DNA from: CAYXLI01 sp964464925
Lineage (GTDB): Bacteria; Acidobacteriota; Terriglobia; Bryobacterales; Bryobacteraceae
Assembly (NCBI GenBank): GCA_964464925.1
Contig: CAYXLI010000019.1
Coordinates: forward strand, 1 to 64,000
Direction: 5' to 3'
Length of the DNA stretch: 64,000 nucleotides
Part shown: one piece after another, positions 24,276 through 33,839 of the stretch
How the letters are laid out: every line of letters begins with the position of its first letter
Position numbering within the stretch: position 1 is the stretch's first letter
The notes under the pieces: generated by a model
Seen by the model: the letters and a program-made list of their open reading frames with translations, nothing else
Database searches by the model: none
What the model was told of the DNA's origin: nothing
Position numbers and translations under genes: made by a program

Positions 24276-25415
24276 TTGAGTCTGACGGTTGGCGTTCTCA
24301 AGGAAACCTGCGCGGGTGAGCGGCGGGTCGCCATGGTTCCGCGCACCGCCGAAATGATTCGGAAACTCGGCCTTTCCATACGGATGGAGACTGGAGCTGG
24401 CCTGGACGCCGGATTTCCCGACGCCGAATATGCCTCGCGCGGGGTCGAGATTCTATCTTCGCCGGCCGGAGTCTACGACGGCGCACAGATTCTATTGCAA
24501 GTCCAGGTGGATGAACCCCAGCATTTCACAGCGCAGCACACCGTGATCGGTTTCTGTGACCCGCTCTCCGGCCCTGAACTGGCGGTGCGCGTGGCCTCTC
24601 ACGGAGCTACTTTATTCGCAGTCGAACTGGTGCCCAGAATCACTCGCGCCCAAAGCATGGATGCCCTCTCGTCCATGGCCTCCATTGCCGGATACAAAGC
24701 TGTATTGTTGGCTGCAAACGCGTCGCCCCGGCTGTTTCCCATGATGATGACCGCAGCAGGAACGATTCCGCCGGCGCGCGTCCTGATAATCGGAGCGGGC
24801 GTTGCGGGTTTGCAGGCAATCGCAACCGCTCGGCGGCTGGGAGCCGTGGTGAGCGCATACGATGTGCGCTCGGCTGTCAAAGAGCAGGTCGAAAGCTTGG
24901 GCGCGAAGTTCGTGGAGATCTCACTCGGCACGAGCGGGGAAGGCTCGGGCGGGTATGCGCGCGCCTTGGACGAGGACGCACTCCGCAAACAGCGCGAGCA
25001 GATGGCCAGGGTGATCAAGGAACACGACGTGGTGATTACGACCGCGGCAGTTCCGGGAAAGAAAGCGCCGGTTCTGATCACCGCTGAGATGGCCAGGCAG
25101 ATGGCGGCGGGATCCGTGATTGTTGACATAGCAGCCGAGCGAGGCGGCAATTGCGAGCTGACGCGCGCCGGCGAGACCGTATTCGACAGTGGCGTGCAGA
25201 TTGTAGGGCCTCTCAACGTACCTTCTACTGTTCCCTACCACGCTAGTCAGATGTACGCGCGCAACCTGGCTGAGTTTTTGAAAATCCTTGTGACCAAAAC
25301 CGGCGAGCTGAAGATCGACCTGGACGATGAGATCGTGCGGGAAACGCTGGTGGCACGCAGCGGCGAAGTGGTTCACCCGCGCGTGCAGACGCTCCTGAAC
25401 ATGGTGAACGCATGA
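24276..25415 (+). CDS. pntAA: NAD(P) transhydrogenase subunit alpha, part 1
   Basis: NAD(H)-binding domain I of the proton-translocating transhydrogenase, which uses the proton-motive force to move hydride from NADH to NADP+. The family N-terminus (VGVLKETCAGERRVAMVPRTAEMIRKLG), a Rossmann GAGVAGLQAI, and VIVDIAAERGGNCELT are present. I take TTG 24276 (MSLTVGVLKE) because GGAGG (24261-24265) lies 10 bases upstream and because homologs begin near MSLTVGVLKE; ATG 24255 is the alternative. It overlaps pntAB by 4 bases. Confidence 0.93.
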   Translation: MSLTVGVLKETCAGERRVAMVPRTAEMIRKLGLSIRMETGAGLDAGFPDAEYASRGVEILSSPAGVYDGAQILLQVQVDEPQHFTAQHTVIGFCDPLSGPELAVRVASHGATLFAVELVPRITRAQSMDALSSMASIAGYKAVLLAANASPRLFPMMMTAAGTIPPARVLIIGAGVAGLQAIATARRLGAVVSAYDVRSAVKEQVESLGAKFVEISLGTSGEGSGGYARALDEDALRKQREQMARVIKEHDVVITTAAVPGKKAPVLITAEMARQMAAGSVIVDIAAERGGNCELTRAGETVFDSGVQIVGPLNVPSTVPYHASQMYARNLAEFLKILVTKTGELKIDLDDEIVRETLVARSGEVVHPRVQTLLNMVNA

Positions 25416-25705
25416 GCACCGAAATCGAACTGAGCATCTATGTCTTCATCCTTGCCGGATTCCTTGGGTTGGAGTTGGTGCGTCGCGTATCTCCGCTGCT
25501 GCACACGCCGCTGATGTCCCTGACCAACGCGATTTCCGCTATCTCCGTTGTCGGCGCCATTCTGGTAGCCGGTTCGGACCGCACGCCGGAGTTGAGCCGA
25601 ATCCTCGGTTTTATCGCGGTAACGGCTTCCACACTGAACATCGTGGCGGGCTTCCTCATCACCGATCGCATGTTGAAGATGTTTCGTAAGGACGGCAAGC
25701 GGTGA
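25412..25705 (+). CDS. pntAB: NAD(P) transhydrogenase subunit alpha, part 2
   Basis: Short membrane piece of the transhydrogenase (97 residues, three hydrophobic helices: YVFILAGFLGLELVRRV, PLMSLTNAISAISVVGAILVAG, ILGFIAVTASTLNIVAGFLITDRML). It begins inside the stop of pntAA (ATGA) and its end overlaps pntB by 4 bases. Splitting the alpha subunit into AA and AB is the usual layout outside the enteric type. Confidence 0.93.
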   Translation: MSTEIELSIYVFILAGFLGLELVRRVSPLLHTPLMSLTNAISAISVVGAILVAGSDRTPELSRILGFIAVTASTLNIVAGFLITDRMLKMFRKDGKR

Positions 25706-27081
25706 CCGAGCACGTCTGGCAGCTTTCCTATCTGGTAGCCGCGGTCACGATCATCCTTTCGATCAAGTGGCTCAACTCCCCTATGACCGCGAGACGCGGC
25801 GTCATCGCCGGCGAGTTCGGGATGCTGTTCGCGATTGCCGGTACGTTGCTGCGGCATGACGTGATCAGTTACCAGGGAATTTTCGCCGCGTTCCTGCTGG
25901 GAGCCGCGATCGGCGCTCCGTTGGCGTTGAAAATGCCGATGACGTCCGTACCGCAGTTCACCGCGCTATCTCACGCGTTCGGAGCGCTCGCTGCTGCACT
26001 GGTCGGTACGGCCGAGTATTATCGCGAGACCGCTACCGGCTTCACAATGGTCGCGCTTGCGGTCGAGACGTTGCTCGGCTTTCTTACCTTCACCGCCAGC
26101 GTCGCAGCATTCGCGAAACTGCAGGAACTAATCCCCACACGCCCCATGACGTACAAGGGCCAGAACTTTGTGAACCTGTCGCTCCTGCTGTTCGCGATTG
26201 TTCTGGGCGTTTGGATGGTAGGGATGCCCGCTCCCCAATGGGTGTTTCCCGTGTTCTCGGGCCTTGCTCTCCTGTTCGGCGTGCTGTTGATTCTGCCCAT
26301 CGGTGGCGGCGATATGCCTACGGTCATCGCATTGTTGAATTCCTACGCGGGCATGTCGGCGGCAGCGATGGGATTTGCATTGAACAACCGGCTGCTGATT
26401 ATCGCCGGTGCCTTGAATGCAGCCTCCGGCTTTATTCTTTCGGTGATCATGTGCCAGGCGATGAACCGCTCCTTCACCAACGTGCTGTTCGGAGCTTTCG
26501 GGAAAGTGCAAGAGAGTGCAGCGGCGGCGGTTTCGACCAAGCCCGTCCGGAGCGCGACTCCCGAAGATGCAGCGGCTATCCTGACGAGTGCGCGCAAGGT
26601 AATCATCGTTCCCGGATACGGCATGGCCGTCGCGCAGGCGCAGCATAAACTTCGGGAACTCTCTGACGCACTGGTGAAGCGCGGTGTGGACGTGCAATTC
26701 GCAATTCATCCAGTCGCTGGGCGGATGCCCGGCCACATGAACGTGCTGCTCGCCGAAGCCGACATTTCGTATGAGCGGCTGCACGAAATGGACGAGATCA
26801 ACCCGGAGTTCCCGGAAGCCGATGTCGCGCTGGTGATTGGAGCGAACGACGTTGTGAATCCGGCGGCCCGCCATGACAAGACGAGCCCGATCCATGGCAT
26901 GCCAATCCTCGATGTGGACAAGGCCCAAACCGTCATGGTCATCAAGCGCAGCCTGAACCCCGGGTTCGCGGGAATCGACAATGAGCTGTATTATCGCCCG
27001 AACACGCTGATGCTTTTCGGAGACGCCAAGGCGTTCGTTTCCGGGATCCTCAAAGAGATTCCCGCAGCCGTCGCAGCCTAG
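25702..27081 (+). CDS. pntB: NAD(P) transhydrogenase subunit beta
   Basis: Membrane domain II plus NADP(H)-binding domain III, 459 residues. Seen: PQFTALSHAFGALAAALVG, LNSYAGMSAAAMGFAL, then, after about 300, the NADP-binding region VIIVPGYGMAVAQAQHKLRELSDALVKRGVDVQFAIHPVAGRMPGHMNVLLAEADI, GANDVVNPAA, and KRSLNPGFAGIDN. The start is a GTG overlapping pntAB. Its stop is shared with the convergent typA stop as the palindrome CTAG (27078-27081). Confidence 0.95.
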   Translation: MTEHVWQLSYLVAAVTIILSIKWLNSPMTARRGVIAGEFGMLFAIAGTLLRHDVISYQGIFAAFLLGAAIGAPLALKMPMTSVPQFTALSHAFGALAAALVGTAEYYRETATGFTMVALAVETLLGFLTFTASVAAFAKLQELIPTRPMTYKGQNFVNLSLLLFAIVLGVWMVGMPAPQWVFPVFSGLALLFGVLLILPIGGGDMPTVIALLNSYAGMSAAAMGFALNNRLLIIAGALNAASGFILSVIMCQAMNRSFTNVLFGAFGKVQESAAAAVSTKPVRSATPEDAAAILTSARKVIIVPGYGMAVAQAQHKLRELSDALVKRGVDVQFAIHPVAGRMPGHMNVLLAEADISYERLHEMDEINPEFPEADVALVIGANDVVNPAARHDKTSPIHGMPILDVDKAQTVMVIKRSLNPGFAGIDNELYYRPNTLMLFGDAKAFVSGILKEIPAAVAA

Positions 27082-28891
27082 CGCTGATTCGACTTCAGAA
27101 CTTTCTTCCGCAGCCGAATGGATTGTGGCGTAACTTCAACTAACTCGTCGTCGCGGATGAACTCGAGCGCCTGCTCCAGGTTTAGCAGCCTCGGTGGAAC
27201 CAGCCGGATCGCCTCGTCCGAGGTGGAAGCCCGCATGTTGGTGAGCTTCTTTTCCTTCACGATATTCACGTCGAGATCAGCGTCGCGGGAGTTCTCACCT
27301 ACGATCATGCCTTCGTAGACCTCGGTCGCGGGCGTGATGAACATCTCGCCGCGCTCCTGCAGGTTGAAGAGCGCATAACTGGTGGCCTTACCCGCGCGGT
27401 CTGCAACCAGCGATCCGGTTGGACGTGTCGCGATTTCGCCCTGCCACTCCATATAGCCGTGGAACAGCGAATTCATAATCGCTGTGCCCTTGGTGTCGGT
27501 CAGCATTTCGCTGCGAAGACCGATGAGACCGCGGCTGGGCGTGGTGAACTCGAGACGCACGCGGCCGGAGCCGTTGTTGATCATCTTGTTCATCTTGCCC
27601 TTGCGCGTGCCCATCTTCTCGATCACAACGCCGACGAACTGTTCGGGGCAGTCGATCACAAGCAATTCCACCGGCTCCTGCAGCTTGCCGTCAATGGTCT
27701 TGGTGATAATTTCCGGCTTGCCGACCTGCAGCTCATACCCTTCCCGGCGCATCATTTCGATAATGATCGCAAGCTGCAGTTCGCCGCGTCCCATCACCTT
27801 GAAGGCATCCGGACCGCCGGCCTCCTCCACCTTGATAGAAACGTTCGTGAGCAGTTCCTTGTCGAGCCGGTCACGCAGGTTCCGGGATGTGACGAACTGG
27901 CCCTCCCGTCCGGCAAACGGCGAGTTGTTGACGTAGAACGTCATCGCGATGGTCGGCTCGTCGATTTGAATCTTCGGCAGCGGCTTGGGATCCTCTGCAC
28001 TGGTGACGGTCTCGCCGATGGTGATGCCTTCCACCCCCGCGATGGCCAGCACGTCCCCGGGGCGGCCAATCGTTTCGTCCACGCGCTTCAAGCCTTCAAA
28101 CGAATAGAGCTTCGTGATGCGCGTCTTTTGCAGCGAGCCGTCGAGCTTTACGATGCCGACTTCATCACCGTGCCGGAGCGTACCGTTGAAAACTCGTCCT
28201 ATCGCCAGGCGGCCCAGATAGTCGCTGTAATCGAGGTTTGCGACCAGAAGCTGCAGGATGCCGTCCGGGTCGCTCACCGGTCCCGGGATATGATTCAGAA
28301 TCGTTTCGAACAACGGCTGCAAATTATCCGAAGCGTCGTCGAGCGATGTCTTCGCCACGCCGAGCTTGGCGTTCGTATAGATAACCGGAAAATCGAGCTG
28401 ATCTTCGTGCGCATCCAGGTCGATGAACAGATCATAGACCTCGTTCAGCACTTCCTGCACACGAGCGTCGGGGCGGTCGATTTTGTTGATCACGAGCACC
28501 GGCGGGAGCTTGGCTTCCAGCGCCTTCATGAGCACGTAACGGGTCTGCGGCAGTGGACCTTCGCTGGCGTCCACCAGCAGCATAACGCCATCTACAATCT
28601 TCAACGCACGTTCGACTTCGCCGCCAAAATCGCTGTGGCCGGGTGTGTCGACGATGTTGATTTTCACGTCGTGATAGCGCACGCCGGTCGTCTTCGCCAA
28701 AATCGTAATGCCGCGCTCGCGCTCCAGTTCGTTGGAGTCCATCACGCGGTCCTCTACCTGCTCATTGGCCCTGAAAATTCCGCTCTGCCTGAGCATGGCG
28801 TCGACCAGCGTGGTTTTGCCGTGGTCCACGTGCGCGNNNNNNNNNNGTGCGCGATGATGGCGATATTGCGGATAGACGAATTGCGATTCAT
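27078..28891 (-). CDS. typA: GTPase TypA/BipA (interrupted by an N gap near the start)
   Basis: Ribosome-associated translational GTPase. Its true start is probably ATG 28891 (MNRNSSIRNIAIIAH). The first 15 codons run into 10 Ns at 28837-28846. Flanking bases repeat GTGCGCG on both sides; merging them (removing 17 bases) gives IIAHVDHGKTTLVDAML with no gap and about 598 residues, normal for TypA. Further motifs: RERGITILAKTT, DTPGHSDFGGEVERAL, VINKIDRPDARV. The C-terminal domain (SRGLIGLRSEMLTDTKGTAIMNSLFHGY) separates it from LepA and EF-G. Confidence 0.9.
28837..28846. other. Assembly gap of 10 Ns inside typA
   Basis: Ten Ns. GTGCGCG occurs immediately left (28830-28836) and right (28847-28853). 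Merging the repeat restores the typA reading frame exactly, so the gap is most likely two contig ends that overlap by 7 bases, not missing DNA. Confidence 0.9.
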
Positions 28892-28989
28892 TCCTGTGTC
28901 TTGCAAGCTGTTTCTGGATTACCTTTCCGGTGGGTACACCTCTATGTTCGCACAGGCAGGCTTGCACACTTTGCTACGATAGGGTTTCA

Positions 28990-30321
28990 GTGGCAAACCC
29001 CCAAAAGGCCCTGCCGTCCGTAGTGATCGTCGGCCGGCCGAACGTTGGAAAATCCACCCTCTTCAATGCGATCACCGGGCAGCGCCGCTCCATTGTGGGC
29101 GACGAGCCCGGCATCACGCGTGACCGCATCTATGGAGAAGGCGTGCACCGGCATCACCGTTTCGAACTTATCGACACCGGCGGCATCATCCCGCGCGACG
29201 AAGAACTGATTCCGAGCGAAATCCTAAAGCAGGCCCGGGTTGCTCTGGAGAATGCCTCGCACATTCTTTTCCTGATCGACGGCCGAACCGAAATCACCGG
29301 GATCGACCGGGAACTTGCCACTATGCTGCGCAAATTGGGTAAGCCCGTGACGATGGTGGTGAACAAGATCGATCATGACCGCCGTTCGGATCTGGTGGGC
29401 GAATTTCATTCTTTTGGATTCGAGCACGTCTACGGAGTTTCGGCGGAGCATAAACTCGGCATTCAGGACTTGCTGGACCACGTAACCCGCAACTTCCCTC
29501 GGAATGTAGCGGAAGAGGAAGAGCAGCCCAAGAAGCAGCGCATTAAGATCGCCATCATCGGGCGCCCGAACGTCGGTAAGTCGACTCTGCTGAATGCGCT
29601 GACCGGGCAGGAGCGCGCCATCGTCTCTCCCATCGCGGGTACGACGCGCGACGCCGTGGACGAAACGGTCGAAACGGAAAACGTCGATTTCGTCTTCGTG
29701 GACACCGCAGGCATCCGGCGCAAAGGCAAGACCAAGGAAATGGCGGAAAAGCTGAGCGTCGTCATGGCGCGCCGGCATATCCGTATGGCTCACGTTGTTC
29801 TGCTGGTGATGGATGCGACCGAGGGCGTGCTGTCACACGATGCCACCGTTGCCGGATACGCACACGAAGAAGGCCGGTCTCTCATCCTGTGCGTGAACAA
29901 GTGGGATGCTGCTCCGGACAAGGACAAGAAGAAGTTCACCCAGATGGTGAAGGATGAGCTGAAGTTTCTGGACTACGCCCCGATCGTGTTCCTCTCTGCG
30001 CAGAAGAACATCGGCGTGCAGCAGATTCTGCCGCTAATCCAGCAATGCTACGAATCGGCCTCGCAGCGCATCGGCACCGGCGAGTTGAATCGATTCGCCG
30101 CGAAGCTGCACTTTGAGCCGCCGATCAAGGTTTACTACATCACCCAGACGGGCATCCGGCCGCCTTCCTTCGTGCTGTTCTCCGATCGCCAGGGCGCACT
30201 GCACTTCTCAGCCGAGCGATATCTGGTAAACCGGCTACGCGAGGCATTCGGGTTCAAAGGTACGCCGATTGAAGTGAAGGTAAACCAGAAGCCCGCGCGG
30301 GATCGGGACAAACGCCGATAG
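28990..30321 (+). CDS. der: Ribosome biogenesis GTPase Der (EngA)
   Basis: Tandem-GTPase protein needed for 50S assembly, 443 residues. Two G domains each with GRPNVGKST P-loops (near residues 16 and 195), DTGGI and DTAGIRRKG switch regions and NKID/NKWD motifs, then a KH-like C-terminus (PPSFVLFSDRQGALHFSAERYLVNRLREAFGFKGTPIEVKV). GTG 28990 (VANPQKALPSVVIVG) gives the family N-terminus; ATG 28930 would add 20 residues and overlap the upstream typA start. No good ribosome-binding site beyond AGGG is seen. Confidence 0.93.
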   Translation: MANPQKALPSVVIVGRPNVGKSTLFNAITGQRRSIVGDEPGITRDRIYGEGVHRHHRFELIDTGGIIPRDEELIPSEILKQARVALENASHILFLIDGRTEITGIDRELATMLRKLGKPVTMVVNKIDHDRRSDLVGEFHSFGFEHVYGVSAEHKLGIQDLLDHVTRNFPRNVAEEEEQPKKQRIKIAIIGRPNVGKSTLLNALTGQERAIVSPIAGTTRDAVDETVETENVDFVFVDTAGIRRKGKTKEMAEKLSVVMARRHIRMAHVVLLVMDATEGVLSHDATVAGYAHEEGRSLILCVNKWDAAPDKDKKKFTQMVKDELKFLDYAPIVFLSAQKNIGVQQILPLIQQCYESASQRIGTGELNRFAAKLHFEPPIKVYYITQTGIRPPSFVLFSDRQGALHFSAERYLVNRLREAFGFKGTPIEVKVNQKPARDRDKRR

Positions 30322-30329
30322 TCGTGCGC

Positions 30330-31250
30330 TTAAACGTTTCCACCCGATAGAATCACGCCCACGCGTTTCAGACCGGCAGGAATCTTGCGGAACAATATCG
30401 CTGCGGCGCTTACGGCTCCGCTCGGCTCCACCACAATCTTCATGCGGCTAGCGAGGAAAGCCATTGCATCGCGGATTTCGTCGTCGCTGACCAGGAGGAT
30501 CTCCTCCGCGTGTTCGCGCACGATCGGAAATGTCAGCGCGCCCGGCTTGGGCGTTCTCAGCCCATCGGCGATAGTAGGCGGAGGCGGGATCTCGATGCGC
30601 TCTCCGGCCTTTACCGACAGGTAAAAGTCGTTGCCGGTCTCCGGCTCTACGCCGAAGATGCGGATTGCCGGATTCAAAGCGTGAGCGGCGATTGAGGATC
30701 CCGACAGCAGGCCGCCTCCTCCGACGCACACTACGAGCGCGTCCAGATCCGGCAGCTCTTCCAGCAACTCCAATGCCGCCGTACCCTGGCCGGCGATGAT
30801 CCACTCTTGATCGAACGGAGGAATCAGCGTCGCTCCGGTTTCCGATGCGATCCGCCGCCCGATGGCTTCGCGGTCTTCCTTGAACCGGTCATACGGGATG
30901 ACCGTCGCGCCGTACGCTTTGCAGGCAGCCATCTTGGAAGCAGGCGCATCCGACGGCATCACCAGCGTCGCCTTCACACCGAGGTGGCGAGCGGCAAGCG
31001 CGACGGCCCCCGCATGGTTGCCGGAGGAGAATGCCACCAGCCCGCGCTGCAAATCCGCTTTCGGGATGGAAAATGCGAAATTGGAAGCTCCGCGGATTTT
31101 GAACGACCCGCCCTTCTGGAAGTTCTCACACTTGAAGAATGCCTGAACGCCTGCGCGCTCGTTCACCAGTGTCGACGTCAACACTGGTGTCTTCTTCGCG
31201 ATCGGGGCGATCCGCGCGGCGGCGGCGCGGATGTCATCGAGTGTCACCAT
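30330..31250 (-). CDS. Threonine/serine dehydratase-like PLP enzyme
   Basis: PLP-dependent fold-type II enzyme of 306 residues. Lys51 (GGSFKIRGA) should form the Schiff base, and VVCVGGGGLLSG is the phosphate-binding glycine loop. The short form without an ACT domain fits catabolic threonine dehydratase, serine racemase or hydroxyaspartate ammonia-lyase; the sequence alone does not choose. The gene follows the D-hydroxyacid dehydrogenase on the same strand with a one-base overlap (TAATG), so they are co-transcribed. Confidence 0.87.
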   Translation of the reverse strand: MVTLDDIRAAAARIAPIAKKTPVLTSTLVNERAGVQAFFKCENFQKGGSFKIRGASNFAFSIPKADLQRGLVAFSSGNHAGAVALAARHLGVKATLVMPSDAPASKMAACKAYGATVIPYDRFKEDREAIGRRIASETGATLIPPFDQEWIIAGQGTAALELLEELPDLDALVVCVGGGGLLSGSSIAAHALNPAIRIFGVEPETGNDFYLSVKAGERIEIPPPPTIADGLRTPKPGALTFPIVREHAEEILLVSDDEIRDAMAFLASRMKIVVEPSGAVSAAAILFRKIPAGLKRVGVILSGGNV

Positions 31251-32218
31251 TAATAGCCAGCCCGCTTATCGACCACGTTTAAGAGCGGCTCGCCGTTCTG
31301 AAACCGCTTGAAATTGGTGACGAAGAGACGCATCGCATCCTCCAGCCATGTGCGCGTATTATCGGCGCAGTGCGGCGAAATGAGCACGTTTTCCAGCTTC
31401 CAAAGCGGACTGCCGGGCGGCAGAGGCTCGATGGTGAACACATCGAGTCCGGCGCCCTTGATCTTGCCGGCCTGCAGCGCCTTGATCAACGGTTCTTCAG
31501 AAATCACAGGCCCGCGGCCCACGTTGATAATTACTGCAGTCGGCTTCATCGCTGCGATCTCAGCTTCTCCGACCAGCCCGACGGTTTCCGGAGTATGCGG
31601 CGTTGCGACCACAATGTAATCGCACTCGGCAATCATTTCGGCGCGCTGTTCGATCGGGAAGGTTTTGTCGAGCATCGGATCGTTGTTGGAGAGGTGACCG
31701 CGCCGCCGGGTGGCGACTACACGCATACCCATCGCGTGGCACTTTTCAGCCGCAGCCCGGCCGATCTCGCCGTATCCGATGATGCCCACCGTGGCGCCGT
31801 AAGCCTCTTCCACCGTAAACGGCTCCCACTTCCCAGCAGCCTTGTTGCGGTTCATCCTGGGGATGTCTTTGGCGAAATACAGAATGGAAGTCAACACGAA
31901 CTCCGCCAGTGACCGTTTGAAGACACCACGCGCGTTCGTAAGAGGAACTGGACTTTCAATTAGCGCTGGGAACAACACATTCTCCACACCAGCCGACAAA
32001 GAATGAACCCAACGTACTTTCTTGCACTGAGGCCAGATCGCCTGCAAGGTGTCTTTGATAGCCATTCCGTTGAGAAGAACGTCCGCCTCGGACGCCGCTT
32101 TCTCAAACGCTTCCGGGGCAAGCCCAACCGTGATGGTTGTGGAACCCGGCAACTCTTGCAGCACAGAGAGATGTTGCGCATTCGGATTGGAGATCACCAG
32201 CAATTTCAGTGGTTGCAT
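31250..32218 (-). CDS. D-2-hydroxyacid dehydrogenase (phosphoglycerate dehydrogenase-like)
   Basis: NAD-dependent reductase of 2-keto acids, 322 residues. Seen: the NAD fold GATVGIIGYGEIGRAAAEKCHAMGMRVVATRR (about 140-170), PHTPETVGLVGEAEIAAMKPTAVIINVGRGPVISEEPLIKAL with the catalytic Arg, the Glu in IEPLPPGSPLW and the His in ISPHCADN. The D-isomer 2-hydroxyacid dehydrogenase family covers many substrates. The gene lies upstream of the dehydratase in the same transcript. Confidence 0.9.
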   Translation of the reverse strand: MQPLKLLVISNPNAQHLSVLQELPGSTTITVGLAPEAFEKAASEADVLLNGMAIKDTLQAIWPQCKKVRWVHSLSAGVENVLFPALIESPVPLTNARGVFKRSLAEFVLTSILYFAKDIPRMNRNKAAGKWEPFTVEEAYGATVGIIGYGEIGRAAAEKCHAMGMRVVATRRRGHLSNNDPMLDKTFPIEQRAEMIAECDYIVVATPHTPETVGLVGEAEIAAMKPTAVIINVGRGPVISEEPLIKALQAGKIKGAGLDVFTIEPLPPGSPLWKLENVLISPHCADNTRTWLEDAMRLFVTNFKRFQNGEPLLNVVDKRAGY

Positions 32219-32284
32219 TAACTTGCCAACTTAACACACCGGTCTGGCTTGCCACGCCGTTCTGGTCTGCGGGAAACTGAAAGT

Positions 32285-32926
32285 GTGAATGAGTACTGCA
32301 CCTGCGGCGCCAAGCTTCCACCGGACGCCCGATTTTGCCATAAATGCGGCAAGCCGCAGTACGAGGATCCCGCCCTCATAGCCGTCGAGCCGGAAGCGGC
32401 ACCACCTCCGCCGCCTGTCCCCGAGCCGCTTAAGACTTCGCCCCGCATCAGCTTCCAAAACGCGACGGCGGTTCGTGTCGCGTTCCTTGTGGCTGCGCTG
32501 GTCACTCTGCTTATCTCGTTTCCGATGCCTGCACTGTTTGCGTTTGCCTGGCAGGTGATTCTGCTCCTGGCCGGCGGCTTCGTCTCGGTTTGGTTGTACG
32601 GCAGACGGACGGGGCAGGCACTCACCGTTGGCAGCGGCGCGCGCATGGGCTGGATCACCGGCGTGTTCTGCTTCGTGATCATGATCGTGTTTTTTACACT
32701 CAGCCTGCTTGCTATTTCCAACAGCGGCGGAATTCCAGCATTTTTCCGGGAAGCAATGAACGCGCGCGGGACGCCCGAGTTGACCGAACAACTGGAGCAG
32801 GTTCTGCAGAATCGCAGCGCCTTCGCAGCCATGCTGATGTTCGGGCTGTTCCTCTTCTTTCTTATGATGACGCTGACTTCTGCCGTGGGTGGGGCTCTGG
32901 GTGCGAAGGTGCTCGAGAAGGAGTAG
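32285..32926 (+). CDS. Zinc-ribbon membrane protein, unknown function
   Basis: Taking GTG 32285 gives a 213-residue protein. Cys5, Cys7, Cys18 and Cys21 form a zinc ribbon (YCTCGAKLPPDARFCHKCG), then a Pro/Ala linker (about 35-50) and four hydrophobic segments: AVRVAFLVAALVTLLIS, FAWQVILLLAGGFVSVWLYG, GWITGVFCFVIMIVFFTLSL and FAAMLMFGLFLFFLMMTLTSAVGGALGA. The zinc ribbon plus TM layout is common in acidobacterial hypothetical proteins. The last 65 bases overlap the convergent EamA gene. Confidence 0.75.
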   Translation: MNEYCTCGAKLPPDARFCHKCGKPQYEDPALIAVEPEAAPPPPPVPEPLKTSPRISFQNATAVRVAFLVAALVTLLISFPMPALFAFAWQVILLLAGGFVSVWLYGRRTGQALTVGSGARMGWITGVFCFVIMIVFFTLSLLAISNSGGIPAFFREAMNARGTPELTEQLEQVLQNRSAFAAMLMFGLFLFFLMMTLTSAVGGALGAKVLEKE

Positions 32927-33818
32927 AGGATTTTCTTCCGGTAGTCCATTTGACTATCGCCACTCCGATAAAGATCACCGCCATCGCGGTGGCCTCTCGC
33001 AATCCGAAGGGCTCGCGATAGACGAGCCAGCCTAGCCACATCGCGACAATCGGGTTCACGTAGTTGTACGTGGTCACTATCGGCACAGGTAGATGCTGCA
33101 TGGCATAAATGAATGCACTGTAGCCCACGATAGAGCCGAATGTGATCAGCCAGGCGAGGCCCCACAAGCTTCGCGTGCTGATGTGTAGCGGCTCATGCGG
33201 AACCAGCATCGCCAGGATGCAAAATGCGATTCCAGTGGCCAGTTGCTGTACGGCTCCGCTCACAACGGGGTGCGCTTCCGACTTCTGTTGTTTTTGCAAC
33301 AGCGCTCCGAAGCACCAAAGAAAGCAGCCGAGTTGCAGGATGGCAAACCCGTGGATGAGATTCACATTCAAGGACGCTTGGGTACCCGAAGGAGCAAACA
33401 GCAGCAGGACGCCCGAAAACCCAACGACGATTCCCGCCATGGTGGGCAGGTGAATATGTTCCCTGGCGCCCATGAATCGATTCAGCCCCACCATCCAGAA
33501 CGGTGAGGTGACGATGAGCAAGGCTGCAACGCCGCTGGGGACAAGCTGCTCGGCGAACACGAGCGATCCGTTCCCGCCGCCAAGTACGAGGATTCCGTAC
33601 AGGGCGGTCAGCCACAATTCACGACCACGGGGAAGCTTCGAGCCTAGTAGCTTTGCGCCGATCAGCAGCGTGCCGCCTGATACCAGGAAGCGGGCGGCAA
33701 GGAGAATGAGCGGCGGAAACGATTCGAGAGCCAGCCGAATCGCGAGGTAGGTAGTTCCCCAGAAAAACCACACCGCAACCAGCGCCAAATAGGCCCGAAA
33801 CTGCGGGTGCTTGGTCAA
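32862..33818 (-). CDS. EamA-family (DMT) transporter
   Basis: 318 residues with about ten hydrophobic helices and two EamA repeats: first repeat starts YLALVAVWFFWGTTYLAIRLALES (about 10-33), second near FAILQLGCFLWCFGALLQKQQ (about 154). FLVSGGTLL and VNPIVAMWLGWLVYREPFGLREATAMAVIFIGVAIV are typical. DMT proteins export amino acids, nucleobases or metabolites; the substrate is not predictable. A polar tail (GRKSSTPSRAPSHPEPHPRQKSASS) overlaps the zinc-ribbon gene by 65 bases. Confidence 0.87.
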   Translation of the reverse strand: MTKHPQFRAYLALVAVWFFWGTTYLAIRLALESFPPLILLAARFLVSGGTLLIGAKLLGSKLPRGRELWLTALYGILVLGGGNGSLVFAEQLVPSGVAALLIVTSPFWMVGLNRFMGAREHIHLPTMAGIVVGFSGVLLLFAPSGTQASLNVNLIHGFAILQLGCFLWCFGALLQKQQKSEAHPVVSGAVQQLATGIAFCILAMLVPHEPLHISTRSLWGLAWLITFGSIVGYSAFIYAMQHLPVPIVTTYNYVNPIVAMWLGWLVYREPFGLREATAMAVIFIGVAIVKWTTGRKSSTPSRAPSHPEPHPRQKSASS

Positions 33819-33839
33819 TTCTCAGGATACACTGATAGG

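Noticed and set aside
24092..24379. A 95-residue minus-strand ORF across the start of pntAA.
   Set aside because: Overlaps pntAA antisense, with low-complexity Arg/Ser/Pro composition; a shadow frame.
28891..28967. An N-terminal extension of TypA from ATG 28967.
   Set aside because: It exists only because of the 10 Ns; it is read in the wrong frame and lacks the conserved MNRNSSIRNIAIIAH start.
27459..28982. A 507-residue open frame on the plus strand across typA.
   Set aside because: It is antisense to the well-conserved TypA, crosses the N gap and has arginine/histidine-heavy composition typical of a GC-rich shadow frame.
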